Positions 1-9,059 of a stretch of DNA of 64,000 nt are shown piece after piece. The stretch lies in the NCBI GenBank assembly GCA_020161435.1, contig JAIUNV010000003.1, positions 700,567-764,566 of the forward strand. Reading direction: 5' to 3'. The notes under the pieces were generated by a model that was given only the letters and a program-made list of their open reading frames with translations, did not search any database and was not told the DNA's origin. The DNA comes from Bacteroidota bacterium (lineage in GTDB: Bacteria > Bacteroidota > Bacteroidia > Chitinophagales > Chitinophagaceae). The stretch's first letter is position 1. Every line of letters starts with the position of its first letter. The position numbers were made by a program, and so were the translations under genes.

Positions 1-1131
1 CGGGGCCACAGCGATTATATATGGGCATTGCAGCATATCAACTTCGAGGTACAACAGGGCGAAGTGCTGGGCATCATTGGCCGCAACGGCGCCGGCAAAA
101 GCACCCTGCTCAAAATACTGAGCCGGGTAACTGAACCTACCACCGGCCGCATAGCCATGCGGGGCAGGGTAGCCAGTCTGCTCGAAGTAGGCACCGGCTT
201 TCACCCCGACCTTACCGGCCGAGAAAACATCTACCTCAACGGCGCCATCCTCGGCATGACCAAAAAAGAAATTACCCGCAAGTTTGATGAGATTGTTGAC
301 TTTGCCGGGGTAGAACGCTACATCGACACCCCCGTAAAACGCTACAGCAGCGGCATGCATGTACGCCTCGGCTTTGCGGTAGCCGCCCACCTCGAACCCG
401 AAATCTTAATTGTAGATGAAGTATTGGCCGTGGGCGATGCTGAGTTCCAGAAAAAATGCCTCGGCAAAATGAAATCCGTGAGCACCAACGAGGGCCGGAC
501 CGTGCTGTTTGTGAGCCATAACATGGAGGCAGTCAAAAATCTTTGTACCACCGGCTTAGTCTTACAGAACGGAACTTTCAGCTTTCATGGTAGTGCATTA
601 CAAGCCATTGAACATTATCAAAGACACAATATTGTTGCTAGCACAAACAATCACTGGTCATTACCTGAGGCACCCGGAAACCTCAAAGCAAAATTGCTTT
701 CTGTTAGTGTCGTAAATCCAAAGACAGATGATTCATCTCGTTTTGATACGACTACAGGTTTTCATATCAACTGTATAATACAACTATTGGATATTGATGA
801 TGAACAATTAGATATTACAATTCACTTGGTGGATGAAAAAGGCATACTAGTGCTTGTAACATCAACTGCACACTTTTTTGAACCAAAAAAATTCAGTTCA
901 TCAGAACTGCATTGCAAAATTGAGTTTCCGGCAAATATTTTAAATGAAGGTATTTACTCTGTAAGCAGATTACTACTGGTAAAAGACCGGGGTACTGTAA
1001 TAACCGAATGGAACGACACTGTGACATTCGAGATAGAACAAGGTATGGAATTAGGATTTGGATGGCAAGGTCAAAAGGAAGGAGTCATTCGTCTTTCAAA
1101 CATTCAATGGCAGATAAACACAGAAAAATAG
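1..1131 (+). CDS. wzt: ABC transporter ATPase, polysaccharide export (Wzt type), 5' partial
   Basis: ATP-binding subunit of an ABC exporter that moves a lipid-linked polysaccharide across the inner membrane. The frame is open from base 1, so the N-terminus lies outside the window; the TTG at 28 is internal. Walker [10 protein letters not shown] is at nt 79-105, the signature YSSGM near nt 343-357 and Walker B ILIVDE at nt 403-420. The remainder (nt about 640-1131) is a beta-rich extension like the Wzt C-terminal domain, which in known members binds the non-reducing end of the glycan. The permease partner (Wzm) is not in view and probably lies upstream. GC falls from about 57% in the ATPase part to about 32% in the extension. 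The stop overlaps the next start (TAGTG). Confidence 0.93.
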   Translation, partial: RGHSDYIWALQHINFEVQQGEVLGIIGRNGAGKSTLLKILSRVTEPTTGRIAMRGRVASLLEVGTGFHPDLTGRENIYLNGAILGMTKKEITRKFDEIVDFAGVERYIDTPVKRYSSGMHVRLGFAVAAHLEPEILIVDEVLAVGDAEFQKKCLGKMKSVSTNEGRTVLFVSHNMEAVKNLCTTGLVLQNGTFSFHGSALQAIEHYQRHNIVASTNNHWSLPEAPGNLKAKLLSVSVVNPKTDDSSRFDTTTGFHINCIIQLLDIDDEQLDITIHLVDEKGILVLVTSTAHFFEPKKFSSSELHCKIEFPANILNEGIYSVSRLLLVKDRGTVITEWNDTVTFEIEQGMELGFGWQGQKEGVIRLSNIQWQINTEK

Positions 1132-2216
1132 TGCTCACCGTTACCAAAACCACACTCCCCGATTTCGATCAGTTCATCAGCATCCTGCGGCGTGCATGGA
1201 GCAAAGGATATGTCACCAACAACGGTGCGTTAGTACAAGAACTGGAAACACAATTACGCCAGTACCTGCAATCGCCGCTGCTCTGGTATTGCAGCAATGG
1301 GACCGTGGTATTGCAAATGGCCATCAAAGCCCTGCAACTACAACCCGGCGATGAAATCATTACCACACCTTTCAGCTATGTAGCCACGGCCAATGCCATA
1401 GCCTGGGAGCAATGCCGGCCCGTGTTTGCCGACATTGACCCCAACACCTGCTGCATAGATGCAACACAAATAACCCGGCACATTGGCCCCCGCACCAAAG
1501 CCATTTTGGCCACCCATGTGTACGGCCTTCCTTGCAATACTGCCGCCATCGACAGCATTGCCCGGCAGCACCACCTCACGGTGATATATGATGCTGCCCA
1601 CGCCTTTGGGGTACACTATCAGTCGCAACCGCTGCTGCAGTATGGCGACATGGCCACCTGTAGCTTTCATGCCACCAAGTTGTTTCATACCGTAGAAGGC
1701 GGCTGCATTGTGTCGCACAACGAAACCCTGCACCATACCCTCGAACTCTACCGCCAGTTTGGACATATTGGCGAGGAATACAGCAGCATTGGCATTAATG
1801 CCAAAAACAGCGAAGTCCATGCCGCCATGGGCCTGGCCATGCTGCCCATAATGGATGGCCTGATAGCCGAACGGAGGCAATTGTTTGAACAATACCGCCA
1901 ACTGTTGCAGGGCCTTCCGCTGCGGATGCTGCAACCCGAAGCCATTGAAGGACTGCAATGGAACTATGCTTACTTCCCCGTGTTTTTTGAAACCGAAAGC
2001 ACCACCCTGCGCATCCGGCAGGCCTTGGAAGCAGCACAAATTTTAACCCGCCGCTATTTTCATCCTTCACTCAATACATTGCCCTTTTATGGACCGGTAC
2101 AACAATGCCCCGTAAGTGAGCAGCTGGCCGCTACCGTGCTTTGCCTGCCGTTTTTCAACGGCCTCAGCAGCACCGACCAGGAACGGGTAGCCAGCATCAT
2201 ACGCAACAATTGCTGA
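1131..2216 (+). CDS. DegT/DnrJ/EryC1/StrS family aminotransferase
   Basis: PLP-dependent sugar aminotransferase, expected to turn a 4-keto (or 3-keto) nucleotide sugar into an amino sugar. The presumed PLP lysine is K183 in SFHATKLFHTVEGG, and the family opening VTKTTLPDF followed by WSKGYVTNNG is intact. I chose the GTG at 1131, which overlaps the upstream stop as TAGTG, because it places the start just before the conserved opening. An ATG at 1107 would add eight residues. The length of 361 aa is normal. It may feed an amino sugar to the GNAT-GT2 fusion downstream; the exact substrate cannot be read from the sequence. Confidence 0.92.
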   Translation: MLTVTKTTLPDFDQFISILRRAWSKGYVTNNGALVQELETQLRQYLQSPLLWYCSNGTVVLQMAIKALQLQPGDEIITTPFSYVATANAIAWEQCRPVFADIDPNTCCIDATQITRHIGPRTKAILATHVYGLPCNTAAIDSIARQHHLTVIYDAAHAFGVHYQSQPLLQYGDMATCSFHATKLFHTVEGGCIVSHNETLHHTLELYRQFGHIGEEYSSIGINAKNSEVHAAMGLAMLPIMDGLIAERRQLFEQYRQLLQGLPLRMLQPEAIEGLQWNYAYFPVFFETESTTLRIRQALEAAQILTRRYFHPSLNTLPFYGPVQQCPVSEQLAATVLCLPFFNGLSSTDQERVASIIRNNC

Positions 2217-2444
2217 GCAGTTCATCATGCCGAGGAACGAGGAATCTCAACAACTAGAATTCAATAGCCGAATCGTGGGACCCTTCCTCCGTCAGGGTGA
2301 CTGTAATACGACGTCATGCTGAGGCACGAAGCATCTCAACCACAAAACGTTTCAGGAGATCCCTCGTACCTCAAGATAACACTCCTGGACCTCAATCTCG
2401 GCCTTGCCCTCCTAACATCTAACATCTGTCATCTAACATCCAAT
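2217..2444 (+). repeat. Intergenic dispersed-repeat patch
   Basis: Non-coding gap made of short repeat units. Two diverged copies of a GTCATGCTGAGG-ACGA-GCATCTC type unit lie near 2226-2255 and 2316-2340. An imperfectly complementary arm follows near 2354-2378 (GGAGATCCCTCGTACC). The patch ends in an ACATCTAACATC-type array (2414-2441) that stops three bases before the ATG of the next gene. A related unit lies at about 59567-59591 and the array recurs at 15931-15970. The reading frame across it is open by chance and I do not count it as coding. Confidence 0.6.
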
Positions 2445-3161
2445 ATGCAACTCGCCATCATGCAGCCCTACCTGTTTCCCTACCTGGGCTACTTTCAGCT
2501 CATGCACCGGGCCGACAGGTTTGTATTGCTTGATGCCGTGCAATACATCCGCCACGGATGGATCAACCGCAACCGCATTTTGAAACCCGGCGAAGGTTGG
2601 CAATACTTCATCTTACCACTGCAGCCGCATCATCAAACAGATAGCATTGCGCAAATACAATATCAACCCCAGCCCAACCACCGCGAAAAATTGTTGCGCC
2701 AGCTGGAACACTATAAAAAGAAAGCCCCACACTACGAAGCCTGCCGGGCCGTGGTAGCCGAAGCACTGGCCACGCCAGAGCTATCGGTAACACAGGTAAA
2801 TGCCCATGCCCTGCTATGCTGCAACCGGTACATCGGCATCCACACACCGGTACACATCAGCAGCCAGCTGTCACTCCAATACCACGAGGTGCAACATGCC
2901 GGCCAATGGGCACTGCGCATTGCCCAGCAATTGCAGGCAACAGCCTACCTCAACCCCGAAGCTGGTGCCGAATTGTTTGTACCCGAAGAGTTTGCAGCCG
3001 CAGGCATAGCCCTGCAATTTTTACAGCCAGCACTGCCGGCCTATAGCCAGCGCCGACCCGTTTTTGAACCCGGCCTCAGCATCATTGATGTGATGATGTA
3101 CAACGAGCCCGCCGCCATCCGGCAAATGCTGGATGCCTGCACCATAAACAACCATGCCTGA
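2445..3161 (+). CDS. WbqC family protein
   Basis: Member of the WbqC-like family, found in O-antigen and exopolysaccharide clusters and without a firmly assigned reaction. The start at 2445 gives the typical opening MQLAIMQPYLFPYLGYFQL, followed by the diagnostic VQYIRHGWINRNRI. The product is 238 aa, the usual family size, with no signal peptide or membrane segment. A longer frame begins at 2316 but crosses repeat DNA, so I rejected that start. It overlaps the following PLP-fold gene by 8 bp, and the pair sits directly after the DegT aminotransferase. This suggests all three act on one amino-sugar or aminoacyl-sugar precursor. Confidence 0.92.
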   Translation: MQLAIMQPYLFPYLGYFQLMHRADRFVLLDAVQYIRHGWINRNRILKPGEGWQYFILPLQPHHQTDSIAQIQYQPQPNHREKLLRQLEHYKKKAPHYEACRAVVAEALATPELSVTQVNAHALLCCNRYIGIHTPVHISSQLSLQYHEVQHAGQWALRIAQQLQATAYLNPEAGAELFVPEEFAAAGIALQFLQPALPAYSQRRPVFEPGLSIIDVMMYNEPAAIRQMLDACTINNHA

Positions 3162-4119
3162 AATAGGAGGATACTTTCCCACCGAAAGCTGGCTGGGCGC
3201 CAACAGCGCCTACCACCACACGCTGGCACTCAAAAGCGGCAGAGCCGCCCTCTTGCTGCTGTTGCAGCACCTCAAGCCCACCCATGCATGGCTGCCCCGC
3301 TATACCTGTGGCGTCGTGTATCATCCTTTTGAAACGCTGGGTATTCCATATAGCCTGTACAGCATCAACGAACAGGCTGAGCCTATTGAGCTGCCTGCTC
3401 CACAACCCGGGCATCTGTTGCTCTACATCAATTACAACGATGCCTGCAGGCCAGTGGCCGAAGCCCTGGCAGCCGAATGGCAGCAACAACTCATCATCGA
3501 CAATACACAGGCATTTGGCTGGCAGCCCCGGCTAGCTGCCTGGTCGTTCAACAGTGCCCGCAAGTGGTTGGGCGTAGCCGACGGTGCTTACCTCTATGCC
3601 CCCTCAGGCCAGCCACTACCCGATGCTGGCGGGCTGTTGCCCAACACCGCTTACACCACCCGCCACCTCGAACTGCGCAGGAAGGGCCACACGCAGGAAG
3701 GCTATCCTTTCTTTCAGGAAAATGAACGCTTGTGCGGAGAAGGGCTGGCGCTGATGTCGGCATACAGCCACAGTATAGTACAGCAGGCAGATGTGCCCGC
3801 TATGCTGGCCCGCAGAAAAGCCAACTACCAACAATTGCATCAAGCCTTGCAGCCTTACAATCAATGGCAGCTGCATTCCGGTGATGGCGATGTCACACCC
3901 ATGTACTATCCATTCTTGCCAAACCTGCACATCAGCCACCAAGCCTGCTGGCAGCAGCAGTTGTATGTACCCCGCCTGTGGGCTGAAGTGCCACATACAC
4001 CCGGCAGCAACGCCAACGAAATACAATGGGCTCAGCAATTGCTGCCGCTCCCTATCGATCACCGCTGCGGTGTAAAGGATATGAAAACAATCATAGACTT
4101 TTTTCTTCAGCACTATTAA
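3154..4119 (+). CDS. PLP-dependent aminotransferase-fold protein
   Basis: Probable PLP-fold enzyme, distantly DegT-like. Supporting segments are KSGRAAL near the N-terminus, LIIDNTQAF (strand and acidic cofactor contact) and WSFNSARKWLGVADGAYLY, where K137 is in the position of the Schiff-base lysine. At 321 aa it is shorter than typical DegT enzymes (about 370). It could be an amino-sugar aminotransferase or a partner that has lost part of the small domain. It is translationally coupled to WbqC by an 8 bp overlap. The fold call is reasonably sure; the substrate is unknown. Confidence 0.72.
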   Translation: MPEIGGYFPTESWLGANSAYHHTLALKSGRAALLLLLQHLKPTHAWLPRYTCGVVYHPFETLGIPYSLYSINEQAEPIELPAPQPGHLLLYINYNDACRPVAEALAAEWQQQLIIDNTQAFGWQPRLAAWSFNSARKWLGVADGAYLYAPSGQPLPDAGGLLPNTAYTTRHLELRRKGHTQEGYPFFQENERLCGEGLALMSAYSHSIVQQADVPAMLARRKANYQQLHQALQPYNQWQLHSGDGDVTPMYYPFLPNLHISHQACWQQQLYVPRLWAEVPHTPGSNANEIQWAQQLLPLPIDHRCGVKDMKTIIDFFLQHY

Positions 4120-4136
4120 TACCCAACAGCATTCTT

Positions 4137-4958
4137 ATGCATTGCCTTATTTGTCAAGAGCCTACTTCTTACTTTTTATCCAAGACGTATACTGAACAGC
4201 CTTTTGCCGCACATATGGAAGACATTGGTACAGTTGATTACTTCAAGTGTAGCAACTGTGGATTTACTTTTTCCAAAACCCATGCCTCACTCAGCCCTGA
4301 ACGATGGGCCAAATTAAACCTGGATGTACATGCTTTTATGGAAGACCCTGCGGCTGAAAAAAAGGGCAATCAACCACCCTATTTAGAGCAGGCTGCCATG
4401 ATCAAAATTCTCATAGAGCATGGTCTTATCAACGGTACAAACATGCTTGACTATGCAGCTGGTCATGGCACACTCAGTCGGGTGCTGGAAAAATATTTTC
4501 AGCTACATCTACCCATATTTGACGAGTATGTAACTGACGGGGATGTAAAGAGGTATATCCTAAAAGAAAACCTTGGATTGTACAACACGGTTATCAACAG
4601 TGCCATGTTTGAACATGTGCTGACCAGAGAGGATCTGGATAAGGTCAATCAACTGGTTACAGACGATGGAGCTCTCATACTTCATACGGTTATCTGTGAA
4701 AATGTTCCTGCCGATCCCGAATGGTTTTATTTTAGACCGCCTGTGCACACAGCCTTTCATACCAATAAGAGTATGAGTATTCTGATGCAGCAATGGGGTT
4801 ACGCTTCTTCATTGTATTGCCCTACTGCTAAGTGTTGGATTTTATTAAAAAAGGATACTGACAGTATCGCAGCAAGCGTAGCACAAATCAATCTGGAATT
4901 ACAGAAAGAGTATTTGATGTACACTAAAGGGTTCGTTGATTATTGGAAAGGTTTCTGA
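4137..4958 (+). CDS. Class I SAM methyltransferase with N-terminal zinc ribbon
   Basis: 273 aa. Two Cys pairs (C3/C6 in MHCLICQE and C38/C41 in KCSNCG) form a predicted zinc ribbon. A Rossmann methyltransferase follows, with glycine-rich motif MLDYAAGHGT at about 103-112 and motif-II-like region SAMFEHVLTREDL. This layout resembles the C-methyltransferase-like proteins of deoxysugar clusters, though this one is short and lacks the long C-terminal half of classical sugar C-methyltransferases. The start is the ATG at 4137; the upstream extension of the frame overlaps the previous gene. It is AT-richer than its neighbours. It likely methylates a sugar or glycan residue. Confidence 0.8.
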   Translation: MHCLICQEPTSYFLSKTYTEQPFAAHMEDIGTVDYFKCSNCGFTFSKTHASLSPERWAKLNLDVHAFMEDPAAEKKGNQPPYLEQAAMIKILIEHGLINGTNMLDYAAGHGTLSRVLEKYFQLHLPIFDEYVTDGDVKRYILKENLGLYNTVINSAMFEHVLTREDLDKVNQLVTDDGALILHTVICENVPADPEWFYFRPPVHTAFHTNKSMSILMQQWGYASSLYCPTAKCWILLKKDTDSIAASVAQINLELQKEYLMYTKGFVDYWKGF

Positions 4959-4988
4959 TGCAATAATCATAGCTAATAGCTACAAGAA

Positions 4989-6353
4989 GTGAGTATTATT
5001 TATTTGCGGGATTTGACCATAGCTGATGCCAAAACTTCATGGCCATGGCGCAACGATGCCGATGTGTGGCAGTACACCGGTAGCCGACCCGACCGTGCCA
5101 TTACCGAGGCCATCGAAACCGCTTGGCTGGAAGAAGCCCTACAACGCCCCAATGAACGCCGATACGCCATTTGCCTGACCGATACGCATGAATACATTGG
5201 CAATGTGCAGCTCACCCATATTACCGCCCGTGGGGCACAGGTACACCTGTTTATTGGTGTCAAACAATACTGGGGCAGCGGCTATGGCCGGCAAGCCATA
5301 GCCGCTTTGTTGCAACTGATTGACCACTTACCTGAAAGTGAAGTACTCTACCTGCAGGTTCACCCCGATAATACCGCTGCCATTCGCCTGTACCAGCATG
5401 CAGGCTTTGTGCCCGTTGGTCACATCAGTAGTCAACAACTGCTTATGGAAAGACGCAAACCCAGCGAGAGTAACCCTACGCTCAGCGTATTTATGATGAG
5501 CTACAACCATGCGGCCTTCATTGGGCAGGCCTTGCAAGGAGTGTTCGATCAGCAAGTGGATTTTCCCATAGAAATTGTACTGGGCGACGATGCCTCTACC
5601 GACGATACCCGTGCGGTTATCTTTCGGTATTACCAGCAGCGGCCCTGGCTGTTTCGTTTGATATTGCATGACATGAACATTGGTGCCTGTTTTAACCAAA
5701 TGGTGGTTTTTAAAACATGTAAAAAAACTAATGCCAAATATATTGCTATATGCGAAGGCGACGACTACTGGACAGACCCAATGAAACTACACAAACAGGT
5801 AAGCCTTCTGGAATCAAACCCACAATACTCACTGTGTTTTCATGATGCCTGGCTGCTTTTGAATAAAAGCGGAACTATGCAGACTTATGGCCTGTTCCGA
5901 CAAGATATTTATAAAACTGTTGATATATTAAAAACAGGCGCCTTCATTCCTAGTTTAAGTATTGTATTTCGAGTAGAAGGATTCGACTTTCCAAGTTGGT
6001 TTTCCCGGACATCTATTGGTGATATCGCCCTTGTTTTGATGAATTCTTTACAGGGAGATATAATCCTCCTCCGCGAAAAAATGGGCGTGTACCGCAAACA
6101 TGAGAAGGGTGTGAGTGTTGAAATGGAAGCCAATCAAATTCAGCTGTCATTAGAGTCGGTAAAATTGCTGCACTATTTCAATTTGCATACACAATTTGAG
6201 TATGACCACATCATTCAAGAAGTAAACAAGGCCACACTTTACCGAATGAAGCATTTTGTGGCCTACCAAAACACCAGCGATACAAGACCACTGCGGCAGA
6301 AATTAGTATCGCCTGATTTTTGGCGCCGCAAAATCAGGGAACTCATCTCCTGA
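4989..6353 (+). CDS. Bifunctional GNAT acetyltransferase - GT2 glycosyltransferase fusion
   Basis: 454 aa with a GTG start. Residues 1-155 form a GNAT domain of the sugar N-acetyltransferase (PseH-like) kind, opening with YLRDLTIADA and having the acetyl-CoA loop YWGSGYGRQA at 94-103. Residues about 165-400 are a family 2 glycosyltransferase: LSVFMMSYNHAAF, LGDDASTDDT near 198 and the nucleotide-binding CEGDDYWTDP near 255. The two run in one frame with no stop or start between. GC is about 67% in the GNAT part and about 32% in the distal GT2 part, suggesting recombination. I infer acetylation of an amino sugar coupled to transfer; the DegT gene upstream could make that amino sugar. Confidence 0.87.
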   Translation: MSIIYLRDLTIADAKTSWPWRNDADVWQYTGSRPDRAITEAIETAWLEEALQRPNERRYAICLTDTHEYIGNVQLTHITARGAQVHLFIGVKQYWGSGYGRQAIAALLQLIDHLPESEVLYLQVHPDNTAAIRLYQHAGFVPVGHISSQQLLMERRKPSESNPTLSVFMMSYNHAAFIGQALQGVFDQQVDFPIEIVLGDDASTDDTRAVIFRYYQQRPWLFRLILHDMNIGACFNQMVVFKTCKKTNAKYIAICEGDDYWTDPMKLHKQVSLLESNPQYSLCFHDAWLLLNKSGTMQTYGLFRQDIYKTVDILKTGAFIPSLSIVFRVEGFDFPSWFSRTSIGDIALVLMNSLQGDIILLREKMGVYRKHEKGVSVEMEANQIQLSLESVKLLHYFNLHTQFEYDHIIQEVNKATLYRMKHFVAYQNTSDTRPLRQKLVSPDFWRRKIRELIS

Positions 6354-6396
6354 AATCAACAATAAATTATTATTCAAGCAGACGCTAGCACTGTAT

Positions 6397-7341
6397 ATGG
6401 ATACACCCATTGCCATCATTTTTTACAACCGGCCTGCCTATCTGCAATCGCTCCTCAATGTGTTGGCCATCGTTCGGCCAACACGGCTGTTTGCCATTTG
6501 CGATGGGCCTAAAGATGCCGCTGCAGCCGTACAGGTAAACGCCTGCCGGCAACTGATAGACCAAATCTCATGGCCCTGTACCGTTACAAAAAACTATGCC
6601 GCTACCAACATGGGCCTGCGGGGCCGCTTCGATAGTGGCCTCGACTGGTTTTTTGACCTCAACGAAGCAGGCATTGTACTGGAAGATGATGTGATACCCG
6701 ATCCTTCTTTTTTTACCTACACAAGTACCTTACTCCACAGGTATATGCATGATGACCAGGTAATGCAGATTGGCGGATTAAACTTCCAGGATGGTATCAG
6801 GCGTACCAAACAGGCTGGCTATTATTTTTCGGCTTACGCTCACTCCTGGGCTTTTGCTACCTGGCGCAGGGCCTGGCAACTGCACGACAAATCCATGGCC
6901 GATTGGCCTACTGATGGACTACACATTTTACACCGCCAGTTTGGTAAGGATAAGCAAGCCATTCAGTACTGGCAGTACATCTTCAACCGGCATCATCAAT
7001 CGCCCAACGATACCTGGGATTATCCCTGGCAATACTCCATTTGGCGGCATCGGGGCATCTGTTGTATTCCTGAAGTAAACCTCATCAAAAACATTGGTTT
7101 TGGCCCCGATGCCATTCATACCAAAGACCCCAACGGACCAGGCATGAATAAAAATACGTTTACATTAGAAAATTGCACAGCACCCACTGAGAAGATAATA
7201 AACCGGTTAGCAGACCTATACACACTGCAGCATATTTATGGAGTAGACACCAATTTTTGGAGAAACTCGAAACTCAGGCAATACTGGATGGGTTTTAAAC
7301 ATAAAATTTTCAGCAAAACTGCACAGCATCAAGCAATGTAA
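6397..7341 (+). CDS. Glycosyltransferase-like protein, GT-A fold (HlpA-like family)
   Basis: 314 aa. The opening PIAIIFYNRPAYLQSLL and LEDDVIPDPSFF (acidic pair D97/D98, metal and nucleotide-sugar binding) match a GT-A family often labelled hemolytic protein HlpA-like, now regarded as glycosyltransferases. A conserved YFSAYAHSWAFATWRRAW segment and the DTWDYPWQYSIW block, typical of the same family, follow. It is cytosolic with no membrane segment. The start is the ATG at 6397, 43 bp after the fusion gene. It probably adds one sugar in this polysaccharide pathway; donor and acceptor are unknown. Confidence 0.82.
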   Translation: MDTPIAIIFYNRPAYLQSLLNVLAIVRPTRLFAICDGPKDAAAAVQVNACRQLIDQISWPCTVTKNYAATNMGLRGRFDSGLDWFFDLNEAGIVLEDDVIPDPSFFTYTSTLLHRYMHDDQVMQIGGLNFQDGIRRTKQAGYYFSAYAHSWAFATWRRAWQLHDKSMADWPTDGLHILHRQFGKDKQAIQYWQYIFNRHHQSPNDTWDYPWQYSIWRHRGICCIPEVNLIKNIGFGPDAIHTKDPNGPGMNKNTFTLENCTAPTEKIINRLADLYTLQHIYGVDTNFWRNSKLRQYWMGFKHKIFSKTAQHQAM

Positions 7342-7399
7342 GTATCAAGCTGCGCAAACAATCATACCGCTTTACCTTACCATTTTTCTGAAACGATAC

Positions 7400-8215
7400 A
7401 TGCTAGGACGTTTGGCCAATATGTTACTTCGCCCTTTAGGTGTACGATTAGTACCCGCATTGCCAGCTGATTCAATGCAACAGCAGGCAAACATCCGCTC
7501 CTTTAACAGAACAGACTACCCCGATTTCGAAACCTTTCATACCAACATTATTGAAAAGGTTTTTCCATACACCATGACTTCCCCCGAACGATTGTATGCA
7601 CTCATCAATGCAGTGAAATACATCGTAGAAAATAAACTGCCCGGCGATATGGTGGAATGTGGCGTGTGGCGTGGCGGCAGCATGATGGCTATTGCAGAAA
7701 CCCTGCTGGCATTGGGTGATACAAGCCGCCATTTGTACATGTATGACACTTATGAAGGCATGAGTGCTCCTTCAGATCACGATAAAGATTTTGGCAACCA
7801 GGCGGCGGCTGAATTGCTGCAACAAACTTCCGTGGGTACTTCGTACGACAATATCTGGTGCTATGCTTCTTTGGAAGATGTACAGGCCAATTTGCAATTG
7901 ACGGGCTATCCTGCAGCACAATTGCATTTTATAAAAGGCCCCGTAGAAGAAACCTTGCACCAGCATGCGCCGCTTCATCCGCATATTGCCATGCTGCGGC
8001 TCGATACCGATTGGTACGCCAGTACCAAAGTGGAAATAGAACAACTGTATCACCAATTAGTGACGGGTGGTTTTATGATAGCCGACGACTACGGACACTG
8101 GCAAGGTGCCCGTCAGGCCATTGATGAATATGTTGCTACACTACCGGCTGCACCTTTTTTGCACCGCGTAGATTATACCGGCAGAATGATGCAAAAACAA
8201 CCTGACTTTTCTTAG
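7400..8215 (+). CDS. TylF/MycF family macrocin-type O-methyltransferase
   Basis: 271 aa. The hallmark DMVECGVWRGGSMM (C87, SAM-binding loop) and DTYEGMS identify the TylF/MycF family, which O-methylates deoxysugar hydroxyls in a metal-dependent manner. The later LRLDTDWYASTKVEIEQLY and IADDYGHWQGARQAIDEY carry the Asp residues expected to bind Mg2+. The length is normal. In a glycan locus the substrate is probably a sugar hydroxyl rather than macrocin. The next gene starts 2 bp after the stop, so the two are co-translated. Confidence 0.9.
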   Translation: MLGRLANMLLRPLGVRLVPALPADSMQQQANIRSFNRTDYPDFETFHTNIIEKVFPYTMTSPERLYALINAVKYIVENKLPGDMVECGVWRGGSMMAIAETLLALGDTSRHLYMYDTYEGMSAPSDHDKDFGNQAAAELLQQTSVGTSYDNIWCYASLEDVQANLQLTGYPAAQLHFIKGPVEETLHQHAPLHPHIAMLRLDTDWYASTKVEIEQLYHQLVTGGFMIADDYGHWQGARQAIDEYVATLPAAPFLHRVDYTGRMMQKQPDFS

Positions 8216-8217
8216 CA

Positions 8218-9054
8218 ATGACCTTACTCAATCTTGGTTGTGGCCAACGCTTTCATCCCGATTGGATGAATATCGATTTTGTGAGTCATGCACCCGAAGT
8301 AATGGCACACGATCTCACTACCGGTATACCCGTACCGGATAACCGTGCCGATGCCGTGTATCATTCGCATGTGCTGGAGCATTTCAGCAAAAGCAACGGA
8401 GCAGCTTTTATACAAGAATGCTTTCGGGTGTTAAAACCCGGTGGTGTGTTGCGGGTGGTAGTGCCCGACCTCGAAGCACTGGCCCTGCAATATGTGCAGG
8501 CATTGAATGCCTTTCGCCAACAACCCGATGCAATGAACAAAGCCAACCATACATGGGCTACCATTGAAATGATTGATCAGCTGGTACGTACCCAAAGCGG
8601 TGGCGATATGATGGCTTACTGGAGTCAGCCACAGATCCTCAACGAAACTACATTGGAGCAAAGGCTGGGGTACGAATTTACCACATGGCGTAAAGCATAT
8701 TTGCAAAACCAACAGGCCTCTCCTGTAAACAATTACCGTATTAAACATGCATCGCCTTCATGGCGTCAACGCATCAGCATGCATTGGAAAAATTACTGGC
8801 TGCACCGTTGGGGCATTGCTGCATCGCAACTACCCGATATGCTGTTTCAACAGTCGGGCGAAAAACATTTGTGGATGTACGATGCCGTTTCGCTGCAGCA
8901 ACTGCTGGAGCAGCAAGGCTTTGAAGCCATCACACAAACAGATGCCTTTCATAGCCGCATTCCGCAGTGGAACAAGTATCAAATGCTGGATGTAGAAGCA
9001 GGTGTTGTTCGCAAACCCGATTCGCTGTTTATGGAAGCCCTGAAGCCATTGTAG
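8218..9054 (+). CDS. Class I SAM-dependent methyltransferase
   Basis: 278 aa. The SAM motif LLNLGCGQRFHPDWMNID sits at the very N-terminus, followed by VYHSHVLEHFSK and FRVLKPGGVLRVVVPDLE, the classic methyltransferase-11 pattern. This compact type, starting directly with LNLGCG, is common in LPS and exopolysaccharide loci of many bacteria. It starts 2 bp after tylF-like gene 7400-8215 and ends 5 bp before the next glycosyltransferase. The acceptor is probably a sugar residue or glycan end; not assignable further. Confidence 0.88.
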   Translation: MTLLNLGCGQRFHPDWMNIDFVSHAPEVMAHDLTTGIPVPDNRADAVYHSHVLEHFSKSNGAAFIQECFRVLKPGGVLRVVVPDLEALALQYVQALNAFRQQPDAMNKANHTWATIEMIDQLVRTQSGGDMMAYWSQPQILNETTLEQRLGYEFTTWRKAYLQNQQASPVNNYRIKHASPSWRQRISMHWKNYWLHRWGIAASQLPDMLFQQSGEKHLWMYDAVSLQQLLEQQGFEAITQTDAFHSRIPQWNKYQMLDVEAGVVRKPDSLFMEALKPL

Positions 9055-9059
9055 CGCCT

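Noticed and set aside
1338..2039. 233-codon minus-strand frame opposite the DegT gene
   Set aside because: It has no family features, and the plus-strand aminotransferase carries all conserved motifs.
2316..2444. N-terminal extension of the WbqC protein
   Set aside because: The extension translates intergenic repeat DNA; WbqC homologues begin at MQLAIMQPYLF.
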